64,000 bases of DNA from Phenylobacterium sp. (GTDB lineage Bacteria; Pseudomonadota; Alphaproteobacteria; Caulobacterales; Caulobacteraceae), in the NCBI RefSeq assembly GCF_016124325.1, contig NZ_WGNY01000036.1, forward strand, positions 1-64,000, written 5' to 3'. Of the stretch, positions 22,816 through 34,105 are shown one piece after another; positions within the stretch are counted from its first letter, which is position 1, and every line of letters starts with the position of its first letter. The notes beneath the pieces were generated by a model, which saw only the letters and a list, made by a program, of their open reading frames with translations, was not told where the DNA came from and searched no databases. Both the position numbers and the translations under genes were made by a program.

Positions 22816-23997
22816 TCAGCGAGGCGCCGTCATCGCCCCCAGCCACCACTGGTTCATCTGCCAGATCGCCCGTTCCAGCGGCGACAGCCGGCCCTGCCGC
22901 GTCATCGGGGCGGTGAGGCCACGCCAGACCAGGTCGTTGGCGGCGATGTCCTCGCGATGGATGTGGTCGGTGAAGGCGGCGGCGGCGTCGGCGATGGCCT
23001 CGTAATCGTCCAGCGCCCGGGCATGGCCGGGCAGGCACACATGGACCTTCAGCGTCAGGCGGCCGGCCGAGGACGGAAACAACTGGTACCAGGCCATGCC
23101 GTTGTCGTGCGGCGCGAACATCAGGTGCGGATAGGCGACGGCGGCGAACAGGGCGCCCTGCTGTGACGGATCGAGGCCCTGGACCAGGGCGTCGGGCGAC
23201 GCGTGCGGTTCGGCCGGCGGCATGCGCAGGATCGACCACGGCCCGTCGGCGTCGGGCACGCTGGAATCGCGGGCGTGGAAGACCGGCTCGAAGGTCTGCG
23301 CATGGGGGCCGATGTGGTGGTAGGCCTCCATGAAGTTCTCAACGAGGACCTTCCAGTTCCAGCCGCTCTCGTAGGTGAGCGTGCGCGCCACGACCATGCC
23401 GGCGAGGTCGTAGTTGGCGAAGGCGGCGCGCAGGCCCTCGACCTGCGGGGCGAAAGGCGCCGCCTCGGGGTCGAGGTTGGCCATGACGAAGCCCTCCCAG
23501 ACCTCGGCGCGGATCTGCGGCAAGCGGCAGGCGCCCGGCTCGAACCCCTCCGCGCCCTCCATCAACGGCGCGGCCGCCAGGGCGCCCGTCGTGTCGTAGG
23601 CCCACGAATGGTAGGGGCAGGTGAACAGCTTGCGCCGCCCCGTCCCTTCGGCCAGCAGAGCGGCGCGGTGCAGGCACACGCCCGACATCACCCGCACCTC
23701 GCCGTCGACGCCGTGGACCACCATCACCGGCTGGCCGACGAGATCGAGGGTCAGGAAATCGCCGGGCTCGGGGATCTGGTCGAGCCGGGCCACCGCCAGC
23801 CAGCTTCGCCGGAAGATCCGTTCGAGCTCCAGGGCGTAGATGTCGTCGCGCAGATAGGCGGCCGGCGGCAGCGTCCAGGCCGACTCGAGCGGCTGCATCG
23901 CGCGCGCCGCCTCTTCGGGCGAGAGTCCCGGAAGGTGTTCTCCCACGGCGTCGTTCCCTCCTCGTGGCGTCGTTGCGCCAGTGCTCAATATCGCCAA
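22816..23997 (-). CDS. Rieske-type aromatic ring-hydroxylating oxygenase, alpha subunit
   Basis: A 393-residue non-haem iron oxygenase subunit. The Rieske cluster ligands are C108-X-H110 (GVCLHRA) and C127-X2-H130 (FTCPYHSWAY). The mononuclear iron site is in ENFMEAYHHIGPH. The C-terminal catalytic domain is of the SRPBCC fold. No ferredoxin or reductase partner lies next to it, so electrons must come from proteins encoded elsewhere. Substrate is unknown. A start at the in-frame GTG for V18 is possible. It diverges from mutY. Confidence 0.88.
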   Translation of the reverse strand: MAILSTGATTPRGGNDAVGEHLPGLSPEEAARAMQPLESAWTLPPAAYLRDDIYALELERIFRRSWLAVARLDQIPEPGDFLTLDLVGQPVMVVHGVDGEVRVMSGVCLHRAALLAEGTGRRKLFTCPYHSWAYDTTGALAAAPLMEGAEGFEPGACRLPQIRAEVWEGFVMANLDPEAAPFAPQVEGLRAAFANYDLAGMVVARTLTYESGWNWKVLVENFMEAYHHIGPHAQTFEPVFHARDSSVPDADGPWSILRMPPAEPHASPDALVQGLDPSQQGALFAAVAYPHLMFAPHDNGMAWYQLFPSSAGRLTLKVHVCLPGHARALDDYEAIADAAAAFTDHIHREDIAANDLVWRGLTAPMTRQGRLSPLERAIWQMNQWWLGAMTAPR

Positions 23998-24039
23998 GCT
24001 GCCCTTGGGGACGACAAGGCTTCGCCGGACGGCCGGCGG

Positions 24040-25101
24040 ATGTTAGGCGCAGGCGTGGCTTCCGAAACGCTCCGCGCCCGCCTGCTCGACTGGTACGACG
24101 CCAACGCCCGCGACCTGGCCTGGCGGGTGGGGCCGGCCGACCACGCCGCCGGCGCGCGGGCCGACCCCTACCGGGTGTGGCTGTCGGAAGTGATGCTGCA
24201 GCAGACCACCGTGCCGCACGCCACGCCCTATTTCCTGAAGTTCACCGCCCGCTGGCCCACGGTGGGCGACCTGGCCGCCGCGCCCGACGGCGAGGTGATG
24301 GCCGCCTGGGCGGGCCTCGGCTACTACGCCCGCGCCCGCAACCTGCTGGCCTGCGCCCGCGCTGTCGCGGCCGACCATGGCGGCGTGTTCCCCGACACCG
24401 AGGAGGGCCTGCGCGCCCTGCCCGGCCTCGGCCCCTACACCGCCGCGGCGGTGGCGGCCATCGCCTTCGATCGCCCGGCCAATGTGGTCGACGGCAATGT
24501 GGAACGGGTGATGGCGCGGCTGTTCGCGGTGGAGGCGCCCCTGCCCGACGCCAAGCCCGAACTGAAGCGGCTGGCCGCCGGCCTCGTCGCCGAGCATCGT
24601 CCGGGCGACTGGGCCCAGGCGCTGATGGACCTGGGCGCAACGGTCTGTCGGCCCAAGGCGCCCCTGTGCGACCGCTGCCCGCTGACCGCCCACTGCGCCG
24701 CCCTGGCCGGCGGCGCGCCCGAGACCTACCCGCGCAAGACGGCCAAGGCCGAACGGCCGCACCGCCATGGCGTCGCCTATGTGCTGACCCGCGGCGACCG
24801 GATCGCGCTGGTGCGCCGGCCGCCGAAGGGCCTTCTGGGCGGCATGCTGGCCCTGCCCACCAGCGCGTGGCGGGCCCAGCGCTGGAGCGACGCCGAGGCG
24901 CTGGCCGCCGCGCCGGCCGAGGCCGACTGGCGGGGCGTGGGCGAGGTGGAGCACGGCTTCACCCACTTCACGCTGACCCTGCGCCTGCTGCGGGCCGAAG
25001 GGGACGCCGACGGCGTGATCTGGAGCCCGCGCCGCGATCTCGACGCCCTGCCCAGCGTGTTCCTGAAGGCCGCTCGCGCGGGGCTCACGAACCTGCTTTA
25101 G
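24040..25101 (+). CDS. mutY: A/G-specific adenine DNA glycosylase MutY
   Basis: A 353-residue base-excision enzyme that removes adenine opposite 8-oxoguanine. It shows E50 in LSEVMLQQTT, the helix-hairpin-helix ALPGLGPYTAAAV, catalytic D151 in NVVDGNV, and the 4Fe-4S ligands C203, C210, C213 and C219. The C-terminal Nudix-like domain (from about 240, RHGVAYVLTRGD) reads the 8-oxoG. The start is ATG 24040 or GTG 24055. The stop overlaps by 4 bases the convergent MFS gene. Confidence 0.95.
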   Translation: MLGAGVASETLRARLLDWYDANARDLAWRVGPADHAAGARADPYRVWLSEVMLQQTTVPHATPYFLKFTARWPTVGDLAAAPDGEVMAAWAGLGYYARARNLLACARAVAADHGGVFPDTEEGLRALPGLGPYTAAAVAAIAFDRPANVVDGNVERVMARLFAVEAPLPDAKPELKRLAAGLVAEHRPGDWAQALMDLGATVCRPKAPLCDRCPLTAHCAALAGGAPETYPRKTAKAERPHRHGVAYVLTRGDRIALVRRPPKGLLGGMLALPTSAWRAQRWSDAEALAAAPAEADWRGVGEVEHGFTHFTLTLRLLRAEGDADGVIWSPRRDLDALPSVFLKAARAGLTNLL

Positions 25102-26258
25102 ACCGTCGCGGGCCGCGCCCGCGGGAAGGCGAAGGCGAGGATGGCGAGGGCGGTCAGCGACATCGCCAGGGCTGCGCCCGGGATCGCCGGCACGCCCAGG
25201 AGCGCCAGCGCCGCCCCGCCCATCGTGGAGCCTAGCGCCTGGCCTAGCGCGATCACCGAGCCGTTCAGCGCCAGCGCCACGGGCGCCCCGTCGGTGGCCT
25301 GGATCAGCCGCGACTGGATCACCGGCGTCACCGAAAACAGCGCCGTGGCGGCCACGAAGATCGCCGAGGCCACCAGGACCTTGCTGGACCAGCCCGTCCC
25401 GAGCAGATGGTGGGTGGCGGCGAAGTGCAGGCTCATGGCCACGCCCTGGATCACGAATCCCTGGAGGATCCAGGCCTTGCCCGCCCCTCGGTCGGCCGCC
25501 CGCCCGCCCAGCGACAGCCCGGCGATGGAGCCCACGCCGATCATCGCCTGGAACGCGCCGACGCCCGCGCCGGTGACCCCCGCCCCCACCCGCACGATCG
25601 GGGCGATGTAGAGGTTGAGCGTCATGTTGGCGGCGAACATCAGGAAGGTGGTGAGGTAGAGGGGCCAGATCTCGCCGATCGGAACCTGGCCGCCGGTCCG
25701 CCGCGGCTGGGCCGGCACGCTGGGCAGGAAGAGCGCCACCCCGGCCAGCGCGATGGCCGAAAGCCCCGCCGCCACCAGGAAAGTCGCGCGCCAGCCGAAC
25801 GCCGCGCCCACCACGCTGCCCAGGGGAATGCCCAGGACGAAGGCCAGCGTCATGCCGCCCGCCACGGTGGCCACGGCCGACCCGCGCCGCTCGGGCGAGG
25901 CCAGGGTCGCCGCCGCGACGCTGGCCGCCGGCCCCGACATCGCGCCCGCAAGGCCGGCGAGGCCGCGCAGCACCATCAGGGTCATGAAGTTGGGCGTGAA
26001 CGCGCACGCCAGGTGCAGGCAGAGGCCGAGCGCGAGCCCGCCCATCACCACCAGCCGCCGGTCGACCCGGCCCAGAAGGTGCGCCACCGCGGGCCCAAGC
26101 AAGGCCGAGGTGAGGACGTAGGCGGTCTGCAACTGGCCGGCCACGGCGGTCGAGACGCCGAGATCCGCCGCCATCGGCTCCAGCAGGCCGGCGAAGATGA
26201 AGGCCGCCGAGCCGAACGCGAAGCTCGACAGCGTCAGCACGTAGATGCGCGGATTCAC
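25098..26258 (-). CDS. MFS transporter
   Basis: A 386-residue polytopic carrier with about 12 hydrophobic segments. The loop 2-3 motif appears as AHLLGRVDRRLVVMGG (the D-R-R type of MFS drug exporters), and the first helices (YVLTLSSFAFGSAAFIFAGLL) fit the DHA1-type fold (AraJ/CmlA-like). The likely role is proton-coupled export of a small hydrophobic compound, but the substrate cannot be told. It lies between mutY and ccrM; nothing shows it to be co-regulated with either. Confidence 0.88.
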   Translation of the reverse strand: MNPRIYVLTLSSFAFGSAAFIFAGLLEPMAADLGVSTAVAGQLQTAYVLTSALLGPAVAHLLGRVDRRLVVMGGLALGLCLHLACAFTPNFMTLMVLRGLAGLAGAMSGPAASVAAATLASPERRGSAVATVAGGMTLAFVLGIPLGSVVGAAFGWRATFLVAAGLSAIALAGVALFLPSVPAQPRRTGGQVPIGEIWPLYLTTFLMFAANMTLNLYIAPIVRVGAGVTGAGVGAFQAMIGVGSIAGLSLGGRAADRGAGKAWILQGFVIQGVAMSLHFAATHHLLGTGWSSKVLVASAIFVAATALFSVTPVIQSRLIQATDGAPVALALNGSVIALGQALGSTMGGAALALLGVPAIPGAALAMSLTALAILAFAFPRARPATV

Positions 26259-26338
26259 GCGCCGGTCCCGCGCATCTGCGCCCCTCCCCGAACCGTCTTT
26301 TCGAACAAGGTGGGGGCGAAGGACGGCGAGGTCGAGTC

Positions 26339-27418
26339 CTATGCGGGCAGTTGCGCCCGCACCTTGGCCCGCAGCACGTCAATGGGGGCCAGGCCCTTGT
26401 CGGTCTTGAAGTGCCAGTAGGTCCAGCCGTTGCAGGCCGGCGCCGACTGGACCATGGCGCCCACCTTGTGGATCGAGCCCGTGAACTCGCCCACGATCAG
26501 GCTGCCGTCGGCGCGCACCTTGGCGGCGTTGCGGCCCTGCGGGCAGTACAGCACGTCGCCGGCCCGCAGCAGCCCGGCCTCGACCAGTTGGCCGAACGGC
26601 ACGCGCGGCTCCGATTTCTTGGAGCCGGTGACGGCCATCTCCTCGGGGCTGGCGGGGATCACCCGGGCGATCCGCGCCTCGGCGATCTTCGCATATTCGG
26701 TCTCGCGCTCGACGCCGATGAACTTGCGCCCCAGGCGGCGGGCCACGGCGCCCGTGGTGCCCGTGCCGAAGAACGGATCCAGGATCACGTCGCCCGGCTT
26801 GGTGGACGCCATGATCACCCGGTGCAGCAGGGCCTCGGGCTTCTGGGTGGGATGGGCCTTGGCGCCGGTGTCGTCCTTCAGCCGCTCCTCGCCCGTGCAC
26901 AGCGGCAGGGTCCAGTCCGAGCGCATCTGCAGCTCGTCGTTGGCCATCTTCATGGCGTCGTAGTTGAAGGTGTAGCGCCGCCCGCCCCGGCTCTTGGCCG
27001 CCCAGATCAGGGTCTCGTGGGCGTTGGTGAAGCGCGTGCCCTTGAAGTTCGGCATCGGGTTCGACTTGCGCCAGACGATGTCGTTGAGGATCCAGAAGCC
27101 CAGGTCCTGCACGGCCACGCCGACGCGGAAGATGTTGTGATAGCTGCCGATCACCCAGAGGGCGCCGTCGTCCTTCAGGACCCGCCGGCATTCCTTCAGC
27201 CAAGCGCGGGTGAAGCGGTCGTAGGCCTCAAAGCTCTCGAACTGGTCCCAGTGGTCGTCGACGGCGTCGACCTTGGAGTTGTCCGGGCGCAGCAGGTCGC
27301 CGCCGAGCTGGAGGTTGTAGGGCGGATCGGCGAACACGAGATCGACCGAACGGTCGGGGAGCTTCGCCAGCTCCTCCAGGCAATCGCCTGTCAGAATGGT
27401 GTCGACCGGCAGCCGCAT
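26339..27418 (-). CDS. ccrM: CcrM-type adenine DNA methyltransferase (GANTC)
   Basis: A 359-residue cell-cycle methyltransferase that converts GANTC to GAm6NTC. The catalytic motif DPPY is at 31-34, followed by NLQLGGDLLRPDNSKVDAVD, and the SAM-binding FGTGTTG is at 217-223. The C-terminal RAMA-type domain (SAPACNGWTYWHFKTD near the end) is the specificity extension of CcrM. It matches my memory of Caulobacter CcrM almost throughout. In Caulobacter it is made late in the cell cycle under CtrA control and removed by Lon. Regulatory sites are visible upstream. Confidence 0.97.
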   Translation of the reverse strand: MRLPVDTILTGDCLEELAKLPDRSVDLVFADPPYNLQLGGDLLRPDNSKVDAVDDHWDQFESFEAYDRFTRAWLKECRRVLKDDGALWVIGSYHNIFRVGVAVQDLGFWILNDIVWRKSNPMPNFKGTRFTNAHETLIWAAKSRGGRRYTFNYDAMKMANDELQMRSDWTLPLCTGEERLKDDTGAKAHPTQKPEALLHRVIMASTKPGDVILDPFFGTGTTGAVARRLGRKFIGVERETEYAKIAEARIARVIPASPEEMAVTGSKKSEPRVPFGQLVEAGLLRAGDVLYCPQGRNAAKVRADGSLIVGEFTGSIHKVGAMVQSAPACNGWTYWHFKTDKGLAPIDVLRAKVRAQLPA

Positions 27419-27428
27419 GACGCGCCCT

Positions 27429-27452
27429 CAAAGTGGAAACACACTTTGAATC
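27429..27452 (-). promoter_or_regulatory. Leader of ccrM with inverted repeat and GANTC site
   Basis: CAAAGTG (27429-27435) and CACTTTG (27442-27448) form an inverted repeat with a 6-base spacer, 11 to 30 bases upstream of the ccrM start. It abuts GAATC at 27448-27452, a GANTC site. In Caulobacter, GANTC sites in the ccrM leader are known to couple transcription to methylation state, so this site is placed for the same feedback. Confidence 0.6.
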
Positions 27453-27491
27453 CTCAGGCCGACATGGTGAAGGCCGTCTTTACAGCCATGG

Positions 27492-27502
27492 TCAACGAAA
27501 GC

Positions 27503-27506
<4 letters not shown>
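27492..27506 (-). promoter_or_regulatory. CtrA-like box upstream of ccrM
   Basis: On the minus strand the sequence is TTAA-GCTTTCG-TTGACC, which differs by one base from the CtrA consensus TTAA-N7-TTAACC. It lies about 75-90 bases before the ccrM start, a sensible place for a CtrA-activated promoter. Its first TTAA overlaps the stop codon of the upstream hybrid kinase (27503-27505). The match is by eye. Confidence 0.6.
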
Positions 27507-29755
<2,249 letters not shown>

Positions 29756-29868
29756 TCGCCGCCGCGGACCGCTACCCGGCGACCCTAGGCAGCGGCGGTT
29801 AACAACGACTGCCTGCCTTCCCGCCGGGGCCGTGCATGTTGTCGCACCTGCCCGCGGAGGAGCGCGGC

Positions 29869-30927
29869 TCAGCTCCAGCGCACCCAGGCGCCGTGGGGAT
29901 GGACCTCGGCCAGGACCCGCTCGCCGCCGCCCGGCCATAGGGTGAGCCGCAGTTCGACGGTGGCCAGGTTGTTCATCGGCGGCTCCATGCGCAGCCAGGC
30001 GAACGGGGCCTCGGGCGTCGCGCCGTCGCCGATCTCCAGGATCGCCGCCTCCAGCGCCTCGCGGGTCTCGTGCGGCAGGTACTGCCAGAAGATCGAGTGA
30101 TAGAGCACCGTGGCCGCCCCGGCTTCGGGCCGCACCTTCGCCCGCGTCCAGTCCAGCGCGTCGGCTTCGTCCACCACGGTCCCGCCCGCCAGCGCCAGGT
30201 CGATGGCCGCGCGGCTGCGCGCCAGCCGGTCGAACTGGCCCGGCCAGATGCAGGCCAGCAGCCGGCGGCGCTGGGCCGGGTCGGTCAGCTCGGTCGGGCG
30301 CCGATCGCAGGCGGCGCGTTCGGCCACCTCGACCTTCGCCTCCAGCGGCGGAAGCGGACCTTCCCAGTCGGTCGGGATCTCCACCGGCGAGGCCGGATCG
30401 CCCCATTCCGCCGCGCCGAGCCGATAGTGGAACCGATCCCAAAGGACGTTGAGCCCGGCGCTGGCCCCGATCTCGAAGCAGCGCAGCGGCAGGCCCGTCT
30501 CGGCCGCCACGGTCAGGAAGCCGCCCAGCAGGCAGGCCGAGCGGCGCACCTCGTTAGTCTGCGGCTCGTGGCCCATGAAGGCCAGGAGATGGTCGCGATG
30601 CGCCGTCATCGCCGACCGCGCCGCGCCCCAGGCCGCGTCCGGGTCGCCCGCGGGGTTCGCCTCGGTGGGATAGGCCGCCGCCAGCGCCGGCGCCTCGCCG
30701 CTCATGGCCAGATGGGTGAAGGCGTTGGCAAGGCGGATCGGCACGGCGTCGTCGAACAGCTTGCGCGCCGAGGCGCCGATCCACGGCTCGACAAGGCCGC
30801 GCGTGGGCCCGCCCTGCTCGTAGTCGGCGGCCAGGCGCTCCATCATGGCGGCGTGGAAGGGCGCGCCGAAGGCTTTGCAGATGCCGGCCTGGAGCCGCAG
30901 CGCGCCGGGGATGGGGTCGTCGCTCAT
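29869..30927 (-). CDS. DUF2332 family protein
   Basis: A 352-residue cytosolic protein. The signature RCFEIGASAGLNVLWDRFHYRLG (split here at about 165-187) resembles a SAM-binding-like glycine motif, and VVDEADALDWTRAK and YHSIFWQYLP are further conserved pieces of DUF2332. The family is uncharacterised. It stands alone, with 113 bases to the kinase gene downstream on the same strand. Confidence 0.85.
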   Translation of the reverse strand: MSDDPIPGALRLQAGICKAFGAPFHAAMMERLAADYEQGGPTRGLVEPWIGASARKLFDDAVPIRLANAFTHLAMSGEAPALAAAYPTEANPAGDPDAAWGAARSAMTAHRDHLLAFMGHEPQTNEVRRSACLLGGFLTVAAETGLPLRCFEIGASAGLNVLWDRFHYRLGAAEWGDPASPVEIPTDWEGPLPPLEAKVEVAERAACDRRPTELTDPAQRRRLLACIWPGQFDRLARSRAAIDLALAGGTVVDEADALDWTRAKVRPEAGAATVLYHSIFWQYLPHETREALEAAILEIGDGATPEAPFAWLRMEPPMNNLATVELRLTLWPGGGERVLAEVHPHGAWVRWS

Positions 30928-30977
30928 GCCCGCAGCGGGCCGTCTCGGCCGGCCGGGGTCAATCTTGATTCAGCGGG

Positions 30978-31901
30978 TCAATGGGCCGGCTCGGCAGTCG
31001 CGCTGACCGGGCGGGCGGGGTCGGCGGTCCAGGCCGCCATCGAGCCGTCGTAGAGCTTCACGTCCTTCTGCCCCAGCACCTCGGAGAGCCCGAACCAGTC
31101 CACCGAACTCATGTGGCCCGAGTTGCAGTAGGCGATGGCGGGCTTGTCCGGATCGACGCCGTGCGCCTTGGCCGCCGCCTCCACCGCCGCCTTGTCGGCG
31201 AACCGTCCGGCCTCGGCGTCGTAGAACTCGGTGAGCGGGGCGTCGACCGCGCCGGGGATCGCGCCGCCGACGCGGGCGATGGGGCTCTTCTTCGCGCCCG
31301 AGAACTGGTCGGGCGGCCGGGCGTCGATCAGGCGCACGCCGGCCTTCATCGCCGCCTCGACCTCGGCCGTGTCGGCCAGCAGCGCCGGGTTCAGCCGTGC
31401 CGTGAAATCCCCGGCGGCGGGCGGCGGCGGCGTGGCCGTGTCCAGCGGCAGGCCGGCCCCGGTCCAGGCCCGCTGGCCGCCGTCGAGCACCGACACCTCG
31501 TCGTGGCCCAGCACCCGGAAGGTCCAGTAGACGCGCGTCGCCGCGCCGAAGTCGGTGGCGTTGGCGCCGGCCGTGACGATCACCACGTGGCTCGCGCCGT
31601 TCACGCCCAGGCCGCGGATCAGGCCCTGGATCTGCGCCGGCGGCGGCAGCTGTTCAGGCACGCCGTCGACGGTCCCGCGCCAGCCGAAGCTGGCATAGGG
31701 CGCGCTCAGGGCGCCCTTCACGTGCCCGGCCGCATAGGCCTCGGCCGGGCGGACGTCGATGACGACAACGCCCGCGTCGGACGCATGCGCCTGCAGCCAG
31801 GCCGCGTCGACCAGCGGCTGACGGGCCGCCGCCAGCGCCCCGTGCGCCAGCAGGCCGAAGGCGGCCACGAGGGCCAGGACCAGGGTTCTCAGCGCATGCA
31901 T
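30978..31901 (-). CDS. Exported two-domain sulfurtransferase (rhodanese family)
   Basis: A 307-residue protein with a signal peptide (MHALRTLVLALVAAFGLLAHGALA) and two rhodanese domains. The active-site cysteine is in the C-terminal domain, AIAYCNSGHMSS, and the N-terminal domain has an alanine-rich loop (VTAGANATDF) without cysteine, as usual for an inactive domain. YCN(S/T)GH loops occur in a known exported subfamily. The ATG at 31901 shares its A with the rnhB stop (TGATG), so the genes are probably coupled, which is an odd pairing of a periplasmic enzyme with a DNA repair enzyme. Confidence 0.85.
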   Translation of the reverse strand: MHALRTLVLALVAAFGLLAHGALAAARQPLVDAAWLQAHASDAGVVVIDVRPAEAYAAGHVKGALSAPYASFGWRGTVDGVPEQLPPPAQIQGLIRGLGVNGASHVVIVTAGANATDFGAATRVYWTFRVLGHDEVSVLDGGQRAWTGAGLPLDTATPPPPAAGDFTARLNPALLADTAEVEAAMKAGVRLIDARPPDQFSGAKKSPIARVGGAIPGAVDAPLTEFYDAEAGRFADKAAVEAAAKAHGVDPDKPAIAYCNSGHMSSVDWFGLSEVLGQKDVKLYDGSMAAWTADPARPVSATAEPAH

Positions 31902-32560
31902 CAGAACGGCAACTCCTCCTGAGCGGCGCCCTCGGTCCGGGGATCGAGGCCGGCCAGCACCATCTTCACCGGCCGCCAGGCGCGGCGGTGGATCTCGCAA
32001 GGGCCCAGGCTGACCAGGGCCTCGACGTGGCCCGGCGCGTTGTAGCCCTTGTGGCTGGCGAAGCCGTAGCCGGGATATCGCGCGTCCATCTCCACCATCA
32101 GTCGGTCGCGGGCCGTCTTGGCCAGGATCGAGGCGGCGGCGATCGACTTCGACTTGCCGTCGCCGCCGACCACGGTCTGCACCTCGCAGGGCAGGTCGAA
32201 GCGGTAGTTCCCATCCACCAGGGCATGCGCCGGCGCCACGCCCAGCGCCGCCACCGCCCTTCGCATGGCCAGGCCTGTGGCGCCGATGATGTTGAGTTCG
32301 AAGATCTCCTCGACGCTGGCGAAGCCCACGCCCCAGGCCACGGCCCGGTCCTTGATCTCCAGCTCCAGCGCCTCGCGCGCCCGGGCCGTCAGCTTCTTGG
32401 AGTCGTCCAGGCCCTTGGGGACCTTGCGCGGATTGTCGGAAAGGATCACCGCGCCCGCATAGACCGGCCCCGCCCAGGGACCGCGCCCCGCCTCGTCCAC
32501 GCCGCAGACCGGCCCGCCGACGATGGCGCGTTCGAGGATGAAGGTCGGCCCCTTGGCCAC
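31901..32560 (-). CDS. rnhB: Ribonuclease HII
   Basis: A 219-residue enzyme that cuts the RNA strand of RNA-DNA hybrids and single ribonucleotides in DNA. It has the GVDEAGRGPWAGPV signature with D22 and E23, then LDDSKKLTARAR, LVDGN and ASILAKTARDRLM. I choose the GTG at 32560 because it overlaps the tag stop (TAGTG) and gives the normal length; the longer frame would read the tag gene out of frame. It lies in a tag-rnhB-sulfurtransferase string. Confidence 0.93.
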   Translation of the reverse strand: MAKGPTFILERAIVGGPVCGVDEAGRGPWAGPVYAGAVILSDNPRKVPKGLDDSKKLTARAREALELEIKDRAVAWGVGFASVEEIFELNIIGATGLAMRRAVAALGVAPAHALVDGNYRFDLPCEVQTVVGGDGKSKSIAAASILAKTARDRLMVEMDARYPGYGFASHKGYNAPGHVEALVSLGPCEIHRRAWRPVKMVLAGLDPRTEGAAQEELPF

Positions 32561-33150
32561 TAGCGCGCCAGCTCCTTCACGCGGTCGTGGCAGAAGCAGC
32601 CGGTGAGGTGGTCGTTGACCATGCCGACGGCCTGCATCCAGGCGTAGACGATCACCGGCCCGACGAACTTGAAGCCCTTGGCCTTCAGCGCCTTGGAGAC
32701 CTCCACCGCCAGCTCCGTCTGGGCCGGCACCTGGCCGAAGGCGGTCCAGGTGTTCTGCACCGGCTTGCCGCCGGTGAAGCCCCAGCAGAACGCGGAGAAA
32801 TCCTCGCCGCGGTCGCGCATCTCCAGGAAGATCTTCGCCCCGTTGATGGCCGCATCGATCTTGGCGTTCGAGCGCACGATTCCGGCGTCGGCCATCAGCC
32901 GGGTCCGGTCGGCCTCGCCATAGCGGGCCACCTTCTCGGGATCGAAGCCGTCGAAAGCCGCGCGGAAGGCCTCGCGCTTGCGCAGGATGGTGATCCAGGC
33001 CAGCCCCGCCTGGAAGCCGTCGAGCACCAGTTTCTCCCAGAGCGCGCGGCTGTCGTACTCCGGCACGCCCCATTCGGTGTCGTGGTAGGCCTCATAGAGC
33101 GGATCGCCGGCCATGCCGCGCCACTCGCACCGAGTCAGGGTCGCCGTCAT
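32560..33150 (-). CDS. tag: DNA-3-methyladenine glycosylase I
   Basis: A 196-residue base-excision enzyme that removes 3-methyladenine. C8 and H23 (PLYEAYHDTEWG) at the N-terminus and the HLTGCFCH segment at the C-terminus supply the zinc ligands seen in TagI. EKLVLDGFQAGLAWITILRKRE and SNAKIDAAINGAK are conserved. The ATG at 33150 gives the family length; the longer frame runs into ygfZ. It is coupled to rnhB by a 1-base overlap. Confidence 0.93.
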   Translation of the reverse strand: MTATLTRCEWRGMAGDPLYEAYHDTEWGVPEYDSRALWEKLVLDGFQAGLAWITILRKREAFRAAFDGFDPEKVARYGEADRTRLMADAGIVRSNAKIDAAINGAKIFLEMRDRGEDFSAFCWGFTGGKPVQNTWTAFGQVPAQTELAVEVSKALKAKGFKFVGPVIVYAWMQAVGMVNDHLTGCFCHDRVKELAR

Positions 33151-33193
33151 GCCGCAGTCAGAGCGCAGGCGGGCGGGCGAGACAAGGGGTTCG

Positions 33194-34042
33194 CTAGGCG
33201 GCTTCGCCCACGGCCTGCGCCAGCCACCCCGGAACCTCGGCTCGCGCCGGCCGGCCATCGACCGTGAGGTCGGCGCCCAGCGCCCGGTCGAGCCGCAGCA
33301 GGGCGATGGCGCGGCCCTCGGCGCCCGACAGCACCTGGCCGGCCCGCAGGTCACCGGCGAGCACCTCGGTTCCGGGAGGCGGCGCCGGACCGTCGAAGGC
33401 GATGGGCAGCATGCGGCTCTTGATGGCGCCGCGCCGCTTCATGCGCGAGGTGGTCTCCTGGCCGACGAAGCAGCCCTTCTTGAAGTCGATCCCGTCCAGC
33501 AGGTCGAAGTTGGCCTCGATGGGATAGGTGCGCTCGACGCCCCAGTCGGCCGGCCCCGGTACGCCCAGCCTCAGCTTTTGGGCTTCGCGCGCCGTCTCGT
33601 CGGCGGTCGTCGCGCCCGCCGGAGCCGCCGCGCCGTAGCCGCGCCAGCCCAGTTCGGCCAGACGGCCATCGGCGACCCACAGGCCCTCGGCCGGCTTTGG
33701 CGGGATCGCGCCCGGGTCGGGCGAGAACAGGATCGACACCGGCGTCTCGTCGGCCGCCAGCTCCACCTTGGCCCTGAGGCGATAGATCATCAGCCGCTGG
33801 AGCAGGGCCTCGCGATGTTCGGCCTCCACGTCCAGCCAGGCCGTCCCGTCGCCGCGCTCGACCACGAACAGGTCGTAGAGCAGCCGGCCCTGCGGCGTCA
33901 GCAGGGCGCCGAACCGCGCCTGGCCCTCCGCCACGGATTCGACATCCTGGGTGATCAGGCCTTGCAGGAACGTGCGCCAGTCGGGTCCGCCGACGGAGAT
34001 CAGGGCGCGGCTCGTCAGGACGGCGAAGATCGGTGGGGACAT
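33194..34042 (-). CDS. ygfZ: YgfZ/IBA57-type folate-binding protein
   Basis: A 282-residue protein of the GcvT-like fold that helps repair and assembly of certain iron-sulfur enzymes using folate. The family motif K-G-C-F-V-G-Q-E is at 189-196 (KKGCFVGQETTSRMKRRG). The N-terminal SRALISVGGPDWRTFLQGLITQDV is also typical. It is divergent from the glycosyltransferase gene at 34106, with about 63 bases between the starts. Confidence 0.9.
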   Translation of the reverse strand: MSPPIFAVLTSRALISVGGPDWRTFLQGLITQDVESVAEGQARFGALLTPQGRLLYDLFVVERGDGTAWLDVEAEHREALLQRLMIYRLRAKVELAADETPVSILFSPDPGAIPPKPAEGLWVADGRLAELGWRGYGAAAPAGATTADETAREAQKLRLGVPGPADWGVERTYPIEANFDLLDGIDFKKGCFVGQETTSRMKRRGAIKSRMLPIAFDGPAPPPGTEVLAGDLRAGQVLSGAEGRAIALLRLDRALGADLTVDGRPARAEVPGWLAQAVGEAA

Positions 34043-34105
34043 TCCAGCAATTTGGGCCCGCGGGCGGTGGAGCGCCAGCCCGGGCGCGCCTATAGAGAGG
34101 CGCTC

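Noticed and set aside
29756..30442. The N-terminal 229 residues of the long frame containing the hybrid kinase
   Set aside because: They read antisense-like and out of frame through the DUF2332 gene; the MHYT domain begins at the ATG at 29755.
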